From positions 2,783,355 to 2,847,354 of the forward strand of contig NZ_CP082326.1 of NCBI RefSeq assembly GCF_019884785.1: a stretch of 64,000 nucleotides of DNA, given 5' to 3'. This document shows, piece after piece, positions 28,479-37,220 of the stretch. Numbering within the stretch: the first letter of the stretch is position 1; the number at the start of each line of letters is the position of its first letter. The position numbers were made by a program, and so were the translations under genes. A model generated the notes under the pieces. The model was not told the DNA's origin, ran no database searches, and saw only the letters and a program-made list of their open reading frames with translations. Source of the stretch: Crassaminicella profunda (GTDB taxonomy: Bacteria; Bacillota; Clostridia; Peptostreptococcales; Thermotaleaceae).

Positions 28479-29483
28479 TTAGTATTCAAACAATAATCCA
28501 CCTAAGGATAAACCCGCAGAAGTTCCAAGAAGTATGACTACATCTCCTCTTTTTATCTTTTCTTCCTTTATGGCCTCATACAAAGCTGTAGGAATTGAAG
28601 CAGCAATCATATTTCCATGATTTTTCACAATACTAAACCATTTGTCTTTAGGTATATTTAAATGCTTTCTAATCAATTCCATACTACTTTTACTTGCTTG
28701 ATGAGGTATAACAAGGGTTATATCATCTATGGTTAATCCACTTTCCTTCCATATTGTATTTACAAAGTTAGGCATAATTTTTCTAGCCATTTTAAAAATC
28801 TTCACACCATCCATGCTAAAAAGAAACTGCTCCTTTGTTTCTTCTGTTAAATTATGAAGATTAGGTGGAAACTTACTACCCCCTCCATAGATTTCTGATA
28901 AATGGGCCCCTTCACTAAAAGTCATCATCTTTGAATAAATAATCTTTGAATTTTCTTGTAAAGGAGTCTTTCCCAAAACAACCGCTGCTGCTCCATCTCC
29001 AAATAATGCTGCACTTTTATCATCCTTCCAATTGATTCCTACTGATGCAATCTCCGAGGAAACAATCAATACATTTTCATATCTTCCCCCTTCAACCAAA
29101 TAAGATAGGGTATCCAATGCTGTTACAAAACTCAGGCAAGTAGAATTGATATCAAAGGATGGAATCCCTGATTTTTCTAACCCTAACTCTTTTTGTATAA
29201 GTGATGCAGTACAAGGAATGGGCTGCTCCATAGATCCACTTGCACAAATAATACAGCTTATATCTTCTAGTTTTATACCTGCATGTTTTACAGCTTCCTT
29301 AGCTGCATATGCTCCCATACTAGAAGCTGTTTCATTCTTTATAAAATATCTTTTAGTTACACCAATATTTTTTTCTGTCCAACCACATTTTTTTCTTAAT
29401 CTATGATCTATTTCCTCACTCATTACTGCTTTTTTAGGCAGATACTTTCCTACTCCCAATATTTTTACATTCCTTACGCTCAC
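28479..29483 (-). CDS. 3-oxoacyl-ACP synthase III-like condensing enzyme
   Basis: 334 residues, FabH/OleA fold. The Cys-His-Asn triad is complete: cysteine in NSTCLSF near residue 112, histidine in VIPHQAS near 258, asparagine in NHGNMIAASIP near 290. GDGAAAVVLG is the family strand. It sits away from any fatty-acid synthesis genes, so a housekeeping FabH role is unlikely; it probably condenses two acyl thioesters to a beta-keto product for this operon. GTG start with GGTGGGG upstream. First gene of the four-gene unit. Confidence 0.83.
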   Translation of the reverse strand: MSVRNVKILGVGKYLPKKAVMSEEIDHRLRKKCGWTEKNIGVTKRYFIKNETASSMGAYAAKEAVKHAGIKLEDISCIICASGSMEQPIPCTASLIQKELGLEKSGIPSFDINSTCLSFVTALDTLSYLVEGGRYENVLIVSSEIASVGINWKDDKSAALFGDGAAAVVLGKTPLQENSKIIYSKMMTFSEGAHLSEIYGGGSKFPPNLHNLTEETKEQFLFSMDGVKIFKMARKIMPNFVNTIWKESGLTIDDITLVIPHQASKSSMELIRKHLNIPKDKWFSIVKNHGNMIAASIPTALYEAIKEEKIKRGDVVILLGTSAGLSLGGLLFEY

Positions 29484-29628
29484 AAAACCCCACCTTTTCT
29501 ATTCAACTTACTAAATTTACATTTTTATAAAACTTCCATTTCTATAAGTAAAAGTGTCCATTGATTCAGATGAGATCCCCCCCATCTAAATTACCCTTAT
29601 TTAGCTTTGCTAAAGGAGTTCACTCATC

Positions 29629-29658
29629 ATTATATATCATTTTGCCTAATTGTGTAAA
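29629..29658 (-). promoter_or_regulatory. Sigma-A promoter of the KAS III-like operon
   Basis: Minus strand TTTACA (29658-29653), 18 bases, TATAAT (29634-29629). About 140 bases of leader follow, with a G-rich stretch and a short AGATG/CATCT inverted repeat near 29570-29590, but no known riboswitch. Confidence 0.6.
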
Positions 29659-29686
29659 AATTTGCCGTATCATGATCTAAATAAAA

Positions 29687-29713
29687 AAAGACGAATCTAT
29701 TGATTCGTCTTTT
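29687..29713 (-). terminator. Terminator of tig-clpP-clpX
   Basis: AAAGACGAATC and GATTCGTCTTT form an 11-bp stem with a 4-base loop and A/T-runs on both sides. It begins at the clpX stop codon. Confidence 0.85.
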
Positions 29714-30986
29714 AAGAAGCAGTCTCTTCTTTTTTCTTTTTTGTATTTCTTTTCTTACTTTCAGAAATTACCAAAGTCGGCTCCGTTGAATTTTCAACAG
29801 TTTCCTTAGTAATCACACATTTTTTAATATCTGTTCTGGATGGAATATCATACATAACATCTAGCATGATTCCTTCCATAATCCCTCTTAAGCCTCTTGC
29901 TCCAGTTTTTCTTTCAATAGCTTTTTTCGCAATAGCTTTTAATGCGTCTTCATCTATTTCTAACTCTACACTGTCCATGTCAAATAGCTTTTTGTATTGT
30001 TTTACTAAAGCATTCTTAGGCTCACTTAATATTTTTACTAAAGCTTCTTCATCTAATTGATGAAGAGTTACCATCACTGGTAATCTTCCAACAAATTCTG
30101 GGATTAATCCATAACGAAGTAGATCCTCTGGCTGCATTTTATCTAATAATGTACCAATATCTTTTACTTCTTTGCTTTGAATGTTTGCACCAAATCCCAT
30201 AGATTTTTGGCCGATACGCTTTTGAATCACTTTTTCAATACCATCAAATGCTCCACCACAAATAAATAGTACATTTGTAGTATCAATTTGAATAAATTCT
30301 TGATGTGGATGTTTTCTTCCTCCTTGTGGAGGCACACTAGCTACAGTACCTTCTAAGATTTTAAGAAGTGCCTGTTGTACACCTTCACCACTTACATCTC
30401 TTGTAATAGAAGGATTATCTGATTTTCTAGCAATTTTATCGATCTCATCAATATAGATAATTCCTTTTTCTGCTTTTTCTATATCATAGTCCGCTGCTTG
30501 TATAAGCTTTAACAAAATATTTTCAACATCTTCTCCTACATATCCAGCTTCCGTCAAAGATGTTGCATCTGCAATTGCAAAAGGAACATTTAATATTTTA
30601 GCTAAAGTCTGAGCCAATAATGTTTTACCAGACCCAGTTGGTCCAAGCATAACAATATTACTTTTTTGAAGTTCTACATCATCAACTTTTCCTTGATGAT
30701 TAATACGCTTATAGTGATTATATACAGCTACCGCTAAAGCTTTTTTTGCTTTGTCCTGGCCTACAACATAATCTTCTAAGACCTTTCTAATCTCTTGGGG
30801 TTTTGGAAGATCTGTCATTTCTATATCAATATTTTCATCAAATTCTTCTTGAATAATCTCTTGACAAAGTTCAATACACTCGTCACATATATATACACTA
30901 GGACCAGCAATCAATCTTCTTACTTGGTCTTGAGATTTTCCACAAAAAGAACATTTTAACTGCTTTTTCTCGTCAAATCTTGACAT
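29712..30986 (-). CDS. clpX: ATP-dependent Clp protease ATPase subunit ClpX
   Basis: 424 residues. N-terminal zinc domain CSFCGKSQ...CDECIELC (residues 12-40), Walker [12 protein letters not shown] near 120, Walker [12 protein letters not shown] near 182, and the ClpP-docking loop IGFGA-type sequence as MGFGANIQ near 268. Unfolds substrates for ClpP. The C-terminal tail is lysine-rich. It follows clpP by 17 bases. Confidence 0.97.
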   Translation of the reverse strand: MSRFDEKKQLKCSFCGKSQDQVRRLIAGPSVYICDECIELCQEIIQEEFDENIDIEMTDLPKPQEIRKVLEDYVVGQDKAKKALAVAVYNHYKRINHQGKVDDVELQKSNIVMLGPTGSGKTLLAQTLAKILNVPFAIADATSLTEAGYVGEDVENILLKLIQAADYDIEKAEKGIIYIDEIDKIARKSDNPSITRDVSGEGVQQALLKILEGTVASVPPQGGRKHPHQEFIQIDTTNVLFICGGAFDGIEKVIQKRIGQKSMGFGANIQSKEVKDIGTLLDKMQPEDLLRYGLIPEFVGRLPVMVTLHQLDEEALVKILSEPKNALVKQYKKLFDMDSVELEIDEDALKAIAKKAIERKTGARGLRGIMEGIMLDVMYDIPSRTDIKKCVITKETVENSTEPTLVISESKKRNTKKKKEETAS

Positions 30987-31003
30987 TTTCTCACCTCTCT
31001 TTC

Positions 31004-31588
31004 CTATTTTCTAGAAGTGATTACCTTGTCTATTAATCCATACTCTACAGCATCTTTTGCTTCCATGAAATTATCTCTATCTGTATCCTTCTGAATTTGC
31101 TCTAAAGGCTGACCTGTTCTTTCACTTAGGATTTTATTTAATGTTTCACGCATTTTAAGAATTCTTTCAGCATGAATACGAATATCTTCAGCCTGACCAC
31201 GAGTTCCACCTAAAGGTTGATGAATCATAATTTCCGCATTAGGTAATGCATAGCGCTTCCCCTTTGCTCCTGCAGCTAATAAGAAAGCTCCCATACTTGC
31301 TGCCATACCGATACATATTGTAGAAACATCAGGCTTTATATACTGCATAGTATCATAGATTGCCATTCCAGCTGTGATACTTCCTCCTGGACTGTTAATA
31401 TATATCATAATGTCTTTATCAGGGTCTTCAGCTTCTAGAAATAAAAGTTGTGCAACAACTAAGCTTGCCGTATGATCATTCACTTCGTCTCCTAAGAATA
31501 TAATTCTATCCTTTAAAAGCCTAGAATATATATCATAAGATCTTTCCCCTCGATTAGTTTGTTCAACTACCATTGGTACTAAAGCCAT
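31004..31588 (-). CDS. clpP: ATP-dependent Clp protease proteolytic subunit
   Basis: 194 residues, normal length. Catalytic serine in [11 protein letters not shown] near residue 98, histidine in MIHQPLGG near 123, aspartate in DRDNFM near 172. Starts [22 protein letters not shown] with a good GGAGGG site. Lies between tig and clpX in the usual clostridial order. Confidence 0.97.
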   Translation of the reverse strand: MALVPMVVEQTNRGERSYDIYSRLLKDRIIFLGDEVNDHTASLVVAQLLFLEAEDPDKDIMIYINSPGGSITAGMAIYDTMQYIKPDVSTICIGMAASMGAFLLAAGAKGKRYALPNAEIMIHQPLGGTRGQAEDIRIHAERILKMRETLNKILSERTGQPLEQIQKDTDRDNFMEAKDAVEYGLIDKVITSRK

Positions 31589-31615
31589 AATCTCAATCCC
31601 TCCTTAGCTTACACC

Positions 31616-32899
31616 TTAAGCAATCTTAGCATTTTCTACTAAGAAATCAACTGTCTTTCTTACTCTAAGACTATCTTCAATGCTTTCCATATCAGTTGGT
31701 CTTAATGTCTTTTTGAATTTATCTAGTTCCATCTTATATTGTGTTGCATATTTTTCTATTTCTTCATCAACTACTTCAGCAGCTACTTCTATGTTCTCTG
31801 CTTTTCCAATTGCCTCAAGGGTTAATTGCGTTTTTACTCTATTGTATGCTTCTTCCTTCATTTGTTCTCTCATATCTTCCATCTTTGTTCCTGTATATTG
31901 AAGATATGTATCTAAGTTTAATCCTTGATATTGTAGTTGATATCCAAATTCATTAAGCATATCATCTATTTTATGCTCTACCATCACTTCTGGAATCTCT
32001 ATTTGTACATTTTCTGCTACTTTCTTAACAACAGCATCTTTTACTTCTTCTTCTTCTCTCATTTTAGCTGCTTTTTCTTGTTTTTCTTTAATATCTAGCT
32101 TTAAAGCTTCTAATGTATCATGTTCACTCACATCTTTTGCAAACTCATCATCAAGTTCAGGTAATTCTTTTTCTTTTACTTCATGTACTGTTACTTTGAA
32201 TACTGCATCTTTTCCAGCTAAATCCTCTGCTTGGTACTCTGCTGGGAAAGTTACTTTTACTTCTGTTTCTTCTCCAGCTGCTTTGCCAATTAATTGCTCT
32301 TCAAAACCTGGTATAAATTGTCCTGATCCAATTACTAGAGTTTGCTTTTCAGCAGTACCTCCTTCAAATTGCTCATCACCTACAAAACCTGCATAGTCAA
32401 TGATTACTGTATCCTTATCTTGAACAGGTCTTTCTACAGCAATAAGTCTTGAATTTCTTTCTCTTAATCCTTCAATTTCCTTTTCTACATCCTCATCAGT
32501 AACATTATACTCTTTTTTCTCTACTTCTATACCTTTATAATCGCCAAGGGTTACTTCAGGTTTTACTGTAACTGTAACATCAAATACTACATCTTGACCT
32601 TTAACGATATCTTCAACATCAAGACTAGGTCTATCTACTGGCTCTAATTTTTGCTCATCAATAGTAGCTTCATATACTTTAGGGAATACTTCATTGATTG
32701 CTTCTTCATAAAATACTTCTACCCCATAATTTAATTCTATAATCTTTCTTGGTGCTTTTCCTTTTCTAAATCCAGGAATATTGAATCTTTTTTTCATTTT
32801 GTTGTATGCTTTTTGTATTGCTTGTTCAAAATCTGCTGCAGGAACTTCAATCTTTAAAGTTACTTCATTATTTTCTTTTTTCACTACTGTTGAACTCAT
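31616..32899 (-). CDS. tig: Trigger factor
   Basis: 427 residues. Ribosome-binding signature FNIPGFRKGKAPRKI near residue 40, peptidyl-prolyl isomerase domain about 150-240 (DTVIIDYAGF, FIPGFEEQLIG), then the helical chaperone arms. Assists folding of nascent chains. First gene of tig-clpP-clpX; GAGGAGG upstream. Confidence 0.96.
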   Translation of the reverse strand: MSSTVVKKENNEVTLKIEVPAADFEQAIQKAYNKMKKRFNIPGFRKGKAPRKIIELNYGVEVFYEEAINEVFPKVYEATIDEQKLEPVDRPSLDVEDIVKGQDVVFDVTVTVKPEVTLGDYKGIEVEKKEYNVTDEDVEKEIEGLRERNSRLIAVERPVQDKDTVIIDYAGFVGDEQFEGGTAEKQTLVIGSGQFIPGFEEQLIGKAAGEETEVKVTFPAEYQAEDLAGKDAVFKVTVHEVKEKELPELDDEFAKDVSEHDTLEALKLDIKEKQEKAAKMREEEEVKDAVVKKVAENVQIEIPEVMVEHKIDDMLNEFGYQLQYQGLNLDTYLQYTGTKMEDMREQMKEEAYNRVKTQLTLEAIGKAENIEVAAEVVDEEIEKYATQYKMELDKFKKTLRPTDMESIEDSLRVRKTVDFLVENAKIA

Positions 32900-32970
32900 T
32901 TTTTTTCCTCCTCTATCACTTTCATATTTCTTAATAGGCTATTTTAATATGTAGACTTTTTAACCTATAT

Positions 32971-32996
32971 ATTATACCATAAATTTTATGTGTCAA
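32971..32996 (-). promoter_or_regulatory. Probable promoter of tig-clpP-clpX
   Basis: Minus strand TTGACA (32996-32991) and TATAAT (32976-32971) are both consensus but only 14 bases apart; an extended TGG before the -10 may compensate. No CtsR or CIRCE operator was seen nearby. Confidence 0.5.
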
Positions 32997-33077
32997 GCAT
33001 TTTTTTGCTTTATGAATAGATTCTAGATATAGCTTTTGTAATTTTTGCCAATGTTTGATAAAACTATTCAGCACTTT

Positions 33078-33106
33078 AAAGACCAATGGATTATCCATTG
33101 GTCTTT
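33078..33106. repeat. Perfect 12-bp hairpin upstream of tig
   Basis: AAAGACCAATGG (33078-33089) and CCATTGGTCTTT (33095-33106). The plus strand continues TTATTCATTT. No plus-strand gene precedes it, so its role is unclear; it may stop antisense transcription or be a second barrier behind the small cysteine-rich gene. Confidence 0.6.
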
Positions 33107-33172
33107 TATTCATTTACATTATATCATTATCCCTTAAAAAGTAAACAATATCAAGCTTTTTTTAATAATAAA

Positions 33173-33204
33173 AGCAGAACCATTTTCTTCTTTTAGGTTC
33201 TGCT
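33173..33204 (-). terminator. Terminator of the small cysteine-rich gene
   Basis: AGCAGAACC (33173-33181) and GGTTCTGCT (33196-33204). The minus strand continues TTTATTATT. It is 70 bases after the stop of the 46-residue gene. Confidence 0.7.
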
Positions 33205-33273
33205 CTAATTATTTAAATTTTTCTATTATCATAGGCTCTTCCTTATTTATTTTTTTCTTTTGTATAATGATCC

Positions 33274-33414
33274 TTAATTTTCTTGCAATAACGTTCTTTC
33301 GTACAAATCACATTTTTCACAACGATCACAGTATCCTCCTATACAATGAATACAGGTAACTACACCGCATTTTTCTAAATGATTCATTACTTCTTCATTA
33401 TAATTATTTTTCAT
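33274..33414 (-). CDS. Small cysteine-rich protein, 46 residues
   Basis: A complete short gene: AAGGAGG 8 bases before the ATG, consensus promoter upstream, terminator downstream. The protein has six cysteines in residues 16-35, spaced C-x4-C-x2-C-x4-C-x2-C-x2-C (CGVVTCIHCIGGYCDRCEKC), framed by a charged N-terminal helix and LYERTLLQEN. The pattern suggests zinc or iron-sulfur binding in the cytoplasm. I do not recognise the family and infer no function. Confidence 0.75.
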   Translation of the reverse strand: MKNNYNEEVMNHLEKCGVVTCIHCIGGYCDRCEKCDLYERTLLQEN

Positions 33415-33525
33415 ATTTTTGTCCTCCTTCTACCTTATCAATTTCTTATTTATTATTTGTCTTTTTGTATGAAAACTTTCTCATATTCTCTCTTTTATAA
33501 ATTATATATACTTGTATTTAAATAT

Positions 33526-33560
33526 ATTATAATACGTGTATACAATTTTGTCAATTGTAT
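33526..33560 (-). promoter_or_regulatory. Consensus promoter with overlapping operator
   Basis: Minus strand TTGACA (33554-33549), 17 bases, TATAAT (33531-33526), a perfect sigma-A promoter for the small cysteine-rich gene. A dyad ATACAATT-N5-AATTGTAT (33540-33560) covers the -35, so a repressor is likely. About 110 bases of leader follow. Confidence 0.75.
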
Positions 33561-33584
33561 GCATGTACTTTTTTTAAAAAAATT

Positions 33585-33604
33585 AGGCCTGCATATACAG
33601 GCCT
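33585..33604 (-). terminator. Terminator of the sensor kinase gene
   Basis: AGGCCTG (33585-33591) and CAGGCCT (33598-33604) form the stem; the minus strand continues AATTTTTTT. It overlaps the kinase stop codon. Confidence 0.8.
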
Positions 33605-35390
33605 ATGAATATATATCTGAAAACTCAACATTTATTTTTTCTACATTATCTTTTTCCAGTGATTTTTCAATAGGTTCAAAATTTTCTTCATCAACTAACT
33701 TTACAGGTAGTTCTATCATAAATTCTGTTCCCTTTTTTAATTCACTTTTTACATCAATCTTTCCCTCGTGCATTTCTACAAAAGATTTTACTAAGGATAG
33801 ACCGATTCCACTACCTTCTACCTTCCTAGTTAAAATGGAATCTACCTGCCTAAACCTTTCAAAAATCAACATAAGCTTCTTCTCTGGAATACCGATTCCC
33901 GTATCTTTTACCCTAATTAGAATCTTTTCATCCCCATCATAGATATTTACAAAAATAGAATCTTCCAAATTTGTAAACTTAAGGGCATTGGAAATGAGAT
34001 TTAATACAATTCGTTCTATCTTATCTGGATCAAATGCCATCATTTTTTCTTCTACATCTGTATCAAATATAATATTTTTACCATTACTTTCTACATATTC
34101 TGCTGTAGATAAGATGATATCTTCTACAACTTGTATTATATTTCCATTTTGTAAATTTAACTGCATATATCCTGAATCTATCTTTGTTATGTCAATCAAA
34201 TTGTTCATTAATCTTAAAAGTCTATTGCAATTTTGTTTCATGATTCTTATATGTTTATTTAATGTAACCGAATCTATCCTTTCAGTATTGTTTTTACTAT
34301 ACAGGCTTAACAATTGTGTTGTTGAAAAAATAATATTTAGTGGAGTTTTTAATTCATGAGAAATATTGGCAAAAAACTCCGTTTTTAGCTTTTCATATTG
34401 AATTTTTTCTTTTAAAACTTTTTGATCCTCTTCCATATCTTTTTTCAATTTCAGCATAGGTGCAGCAATAAATTGTCCCAATGCCAAAGAAATCATTCCA
34501 ATGACGATTGTACCCAAAACTGCTATCCTCAGCAACATGTTCGTCTTTTCTTGAATAGGTTCATATAAATATTCTTTTGGAACTTTTACAATAATCTTCC
34601 AATGTTGTGTATGTGGAATCGTATGAAAATATGCACGGGTAGAAATTCCTTCTACATTATATTCAACATACCCCATATCATTATGCAAAATAGTAAACCC
34701 ACTATTTGCTAAACTCCCACTGACCTCATCTGAAAGCTTTATAATATTCTCATTCATAATCATGCTTTTTTTAGGATGACTTACAATGAGTCCATTTTTA
34801 TCTATAATATAGGAATAAGATTTAGGATGATCTACTTTGAATTCTTTCAATACTACATTCATGCATTCTAAATTGATATTAGCGCCTAATATACCAATTA
34901 CTTCATTGTTTTTACCTCTTACAGGAACAGTCATGCACCCCATTAAATCTCCATCACTTTTTGAAACATGTATATTGTATAAAAAATCTTCTCCCTTCAT
35001 TGATAATTTGAAGTATTTACTATTTCCAATATACTCATTTTTTCCTTTTTTTCTTCCTGATGCATCTGCTACAAAAAAATCAGAATAAAAGTTTTCATTT
35101 TGCTCATTTTTTCTTTTTAAATAAGGCTGTATTTTATTCCAATCCATGCTTTTTATAGCAGGACTATTTGCATAAACTTTCATTGAAAAGATTTTTTTAT
35201 TAATGCATTCTCCAATTCTTTCAGCATAAAATTGAGAATTATTAAAACTTTGATCATCCACTAATCCCATCATCATTTTTTTTGATATGACTTGTGAAAA
35301 AAATACAAGGATCGATGTAAGCACTGTACAAATAATCATCGTATAAATAAGAATCCTTCTTATTAATTTTTTAAAATAATTTACTTTCAT
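33603..35390 (-). CDS. Membrane sensor histidine kinase
   Basis: 595 residues. A first membrane helix (about residues 10-32), an extracellular Cache-like sensor (PDC fold; DFFVADASGRKKG, IDKNGLIVSHP), a second helix near 290-312, then HisKA with the phospho-histidine in ISHELKTPLNI near 350 and an HATPase domain with NLISNALKFT, VKDTGIGIP and GSGIGLSLVKSF. Start set at ATG 35390 with AGG 8 bases upstream; the frame opens 3 codons earlier at GTG. No partner regulator is adjacent. It is divergent from an FtsH-like protease gene. Confidence 0.88.
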   Translation of the reverse strand: MKVNYFKKLIRRILIYTMIICTVLTSILVFFSQVISKKMMMGLVDDQSFNNSQFYAERIGECINKKIFSMKVYANSPAIKSMDWNKIQPYLKRKNEQNENFYSDFFVADASGRKKGKNEYIGNSKYFKLSMKGEDFLYNIHVSKSDGDLMGCMTVPVRGKNNEVIGILGANINLECMNVVLKEFKVDHPKSYSYIIDKNGLIVSHPKKSMIMNENIIKLSDEVSGSLANSGFTILHNDMGYVEYNVEGISTRAYFHTIPHTQHWKIIVKVPKEYLYEPIQEKTNMLLRIAVLGTIVIGMISLALGQFIAAPMLKLKKDMEEDQKVLKEKIQYEKLKTEFFANISHELKTPLNIIFSTTQLLSLYSKNNTERIDSVTLNKHIRIMKQNCNRLLRLMNNLIDITKIDSGYMQLNLQNGNIIQVVEDIILSTAEYVESNGKNIIFDTDVEEKMMAFDPDKIERIVLNLISNALKFTNLEDSIFVNIYDGDEKILIRVKDTGIGIPEKKLMLIFERFRQVDSILTRKVEGSGIGLSLVKSFVEMHEGKIDVKSELKKGTEFMIELPVKLVDEENFEPIEKSLEKDNVEKINVEFSDIYS

Positions 35391-35457
35391 TTTCACCACC
35401 TGCCATTACCAATATTCTCCACATACACGAACTTTCCTTTGTCTTTCGATAGCAAAT

Positions 35458-35478
35458 TTCGACATAGTCCCTGTCGAC
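35458..35478. promoter_or_regulatory. Paired TTCGACA/TGTCGAC sites between divergent genes
   Basis: TTCGACA (35458-35464) and TGTCGAC (35472-35478) face each other in the 249-base gap between the kinase and the FtsH-like gene. They match the 0A-box core (TGTCGAA) at 7 of 7 and 6 of 7 bases, so Spo0A control is possible. Confidence 0.4.
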
Positions 35479-35639
35479 TTCATCAATAGGTCCTATTCAA
35501 AAAAAGTTAAAGAAAAATATTTCCTTAGAAGGTATTTACATACAAATTATAGAATATACTTAAATAAATATTTTAATATTCTGAATAGTTAATTTTTATT
35601 TGCAATCTATTTTCGTATCATCTTGAAGGGGGCACACTT

Positions 35640-37169
35640 ATGAAAAAAAGATTATTTTATGCAGTTTTATTGCTTTGCATAAGTCTATCCATTTTGGGAA
35701 TCTACTCTCTAGAAAAAAAAGTAATTCTCTTTCCTTTTGTAAATAAAAAAATGTTAGCCCTGTGTATGACTATTGTATTTCTTCAACTACTCTATCTTTT
35801 TGGAAAAAAAGATAATTCTAAAGCTTATGCAAATGTTCCCAAAAATGAAAAAAATAAAGAAAAGGAAAGCATAAAATCTTCTGTTAAGTTAGATGATGTG
35901 GCAGGACTTGAAGAAGTAAAAGAAGAAATTATGGAAATTGCTGATTTCATCAATCATGCTGAAAAATATAAAAAAATGGGTGCTAAAATTCCAAAAGGAA
36001 TTTTACTTTATGGCCCTCCTGGTACAGGAAAAACTTTATTAGCATCTGCTCTAGCTGGTGAAACAAATACAGAATTTATTGTTGCAAGCGGTTCTGAATT
36101 TATGGAAAAGTATGTAGGCGTAGGTGCTAAAAGAGTAAGAGAGCTCTTTGAGAAAGCAAAAGAAAAAGCACCTTGTATTATCTTTATTGATGAAATTGAT
36201 GCTATTGGTGCCAAAAGGAGCGAAGAAGGTCAATCAGAATGCAATCAAACCCTCAATCAGCTCTTAACTGAAATGGATGGTTTTAAATTGGAAGATGAAA
36301 GCATTATCGTGATTATCGGTGCTACAAACAGAATTGATATATTAGATGCAGCACTCCTTCGTCCTGGAAGATTTGATAAACACGTCTATATTGGCAATCC
36401 TAATAAAATAGCACGAAAACAAATGCTTAAAGTTCATACCAAAAATAAACCCTTATCTAAAGAAGTAAGTTTAGAAAAAATCGCTATAAAAACCCATGGA
36501 TTATCTGGTGCCCATATATCTAGTATTGTAAATGAAGCTGCCTTATTAGCTGTAAGAAATAATCGAGAACAAATCACTCCATTAGACTTTGACAATGCCA
36601 TAGAAAGAATTATTGCTGGACTAAAAATGAAAAATTCAACCATCAGTGAAAAAGAAAAAAGAATTGTTTCTTTTCACGAAGCTGGTCATGCCCTTGTGGG
36701 AAAACTCCTTAAGGTCCATTCTATTGAAAAAATATCTATCATTCCTACCAGTCAAGCATTAGGATATGTACTGAACGCTTCATCAGAAGATCAATATCTT
36801 TACACAAAGAAAGATCTATTAAAAAGAGTACAAAGTATTCTTGCTGGAAGAGCAGCAGAAGAAATCATTTTTGGAGAAGTGACAACAGGAGCAAAGGATG
36901 ATTTAAATAAAGCAACCGATATTATATTAGGAATGATTTGTGAATATGGTATGAGTGACTTGGGCAATAGGACCTTCAATACAAAAATGATTTATGGAAA
37001 TATGGAGAAAATTAATGATGAGGTAAAAAAAATTATTGATAGTTGTTATGAAAATACATTAAATCTTTTGAAAGAAAATAAAACATATCTTACATCTATT
37101 GCTGAACAATTATTTGAAAAGGAATCATTGTCAGGAGATGAATTAAATAGTTTAATGGAAACAGCATAA
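35640..37169 (+). CDS. Short FtsH-like membrane AAA metalloprotease
   Basis: 509 residues, against 600 or more in housekeeping FtsH. Two membrane helices (about 5-22 and 38-54) are separated by only some 15 residues, so the extracytoplasmic domain is missing. The AAA module is intact: Walker A GPPGTGKT near residue 125, IIFIDEIDAIG near 180, and arginine fingers in RPGRFDK. The zinc site HEAGH lies near 345 with the distal aspartate in TTGAKDDLNKAT. It should degrade membrane or cytoplasmic proteins, with altered substrate access. Monocistronic; strong GAAGGGGG upstream. Confidence 0.88.
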   Translation: MKKRLFYAVLLLCISLSILGIYSLEKKVILFPFVNKKMLALCMTIVFLQLLYLFGKKDNSKAYANVPKNEKNKEKESIKSSVKLDDVAGLEEVKEEIMEIADFINHAEKYKKMGAKIPKGILLYGPPGTGKTLLASALAGETNTEFIVASGSEFMEKYVGVGAKRVRELFEKAKEKAPCIIFIDEIDAIGAKRSEEGQSECNQTLNQLLTEMDGFKLEDESIIVIIGATNRIDILDAALLRPGRFDKHVYIGNPNKIARKQMLKVHTKNKPLSKEVSLEKIAIKTHGLSGAHISSIVNEAALLAVRNNREQITPLDFDNAIERIIAGLKMKNSTISEKEKRIVSFHEAGHALVGKLLKVHSIEKISIIPTSQALGYVLNASSEDQYLYTKKDLLKRVQSILAGRAAEEIIFGEVTTGAKDDLNKATDIILGMICEYGMSDLGNRTFNTKMIYGNMEKINDEVKKIIDSCYENTLNLLKENKTYLTSIAEQLFEKESLSGDELNSLMETA

Positions 37170-37182
37170 ACTTATGACTAAA

Positions 37183-37216
37183 TAAAGCCAAAAATCAAAT
37201 TGATTTTTGGCTTTAT
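37183..37216. terminator. Bidirectional terminator between FtsH-like and AKR genes
   Basis: AAAGCCAAAAATCAA and TTGATTTTTGGCTTT form a 15-bp stem around one base, with A- and T-rich flanks. It serves two convergent genes. Confidence 0.85.
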
Positions 37217-37220
37217 CATT

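Noticed and set aside
33379-33942. 187-codon plus-strand ORF
   Set aside because: Antisense to the sensor kinase and to the 46-residue gene; low-complexity Phe/Ile/Ser content.
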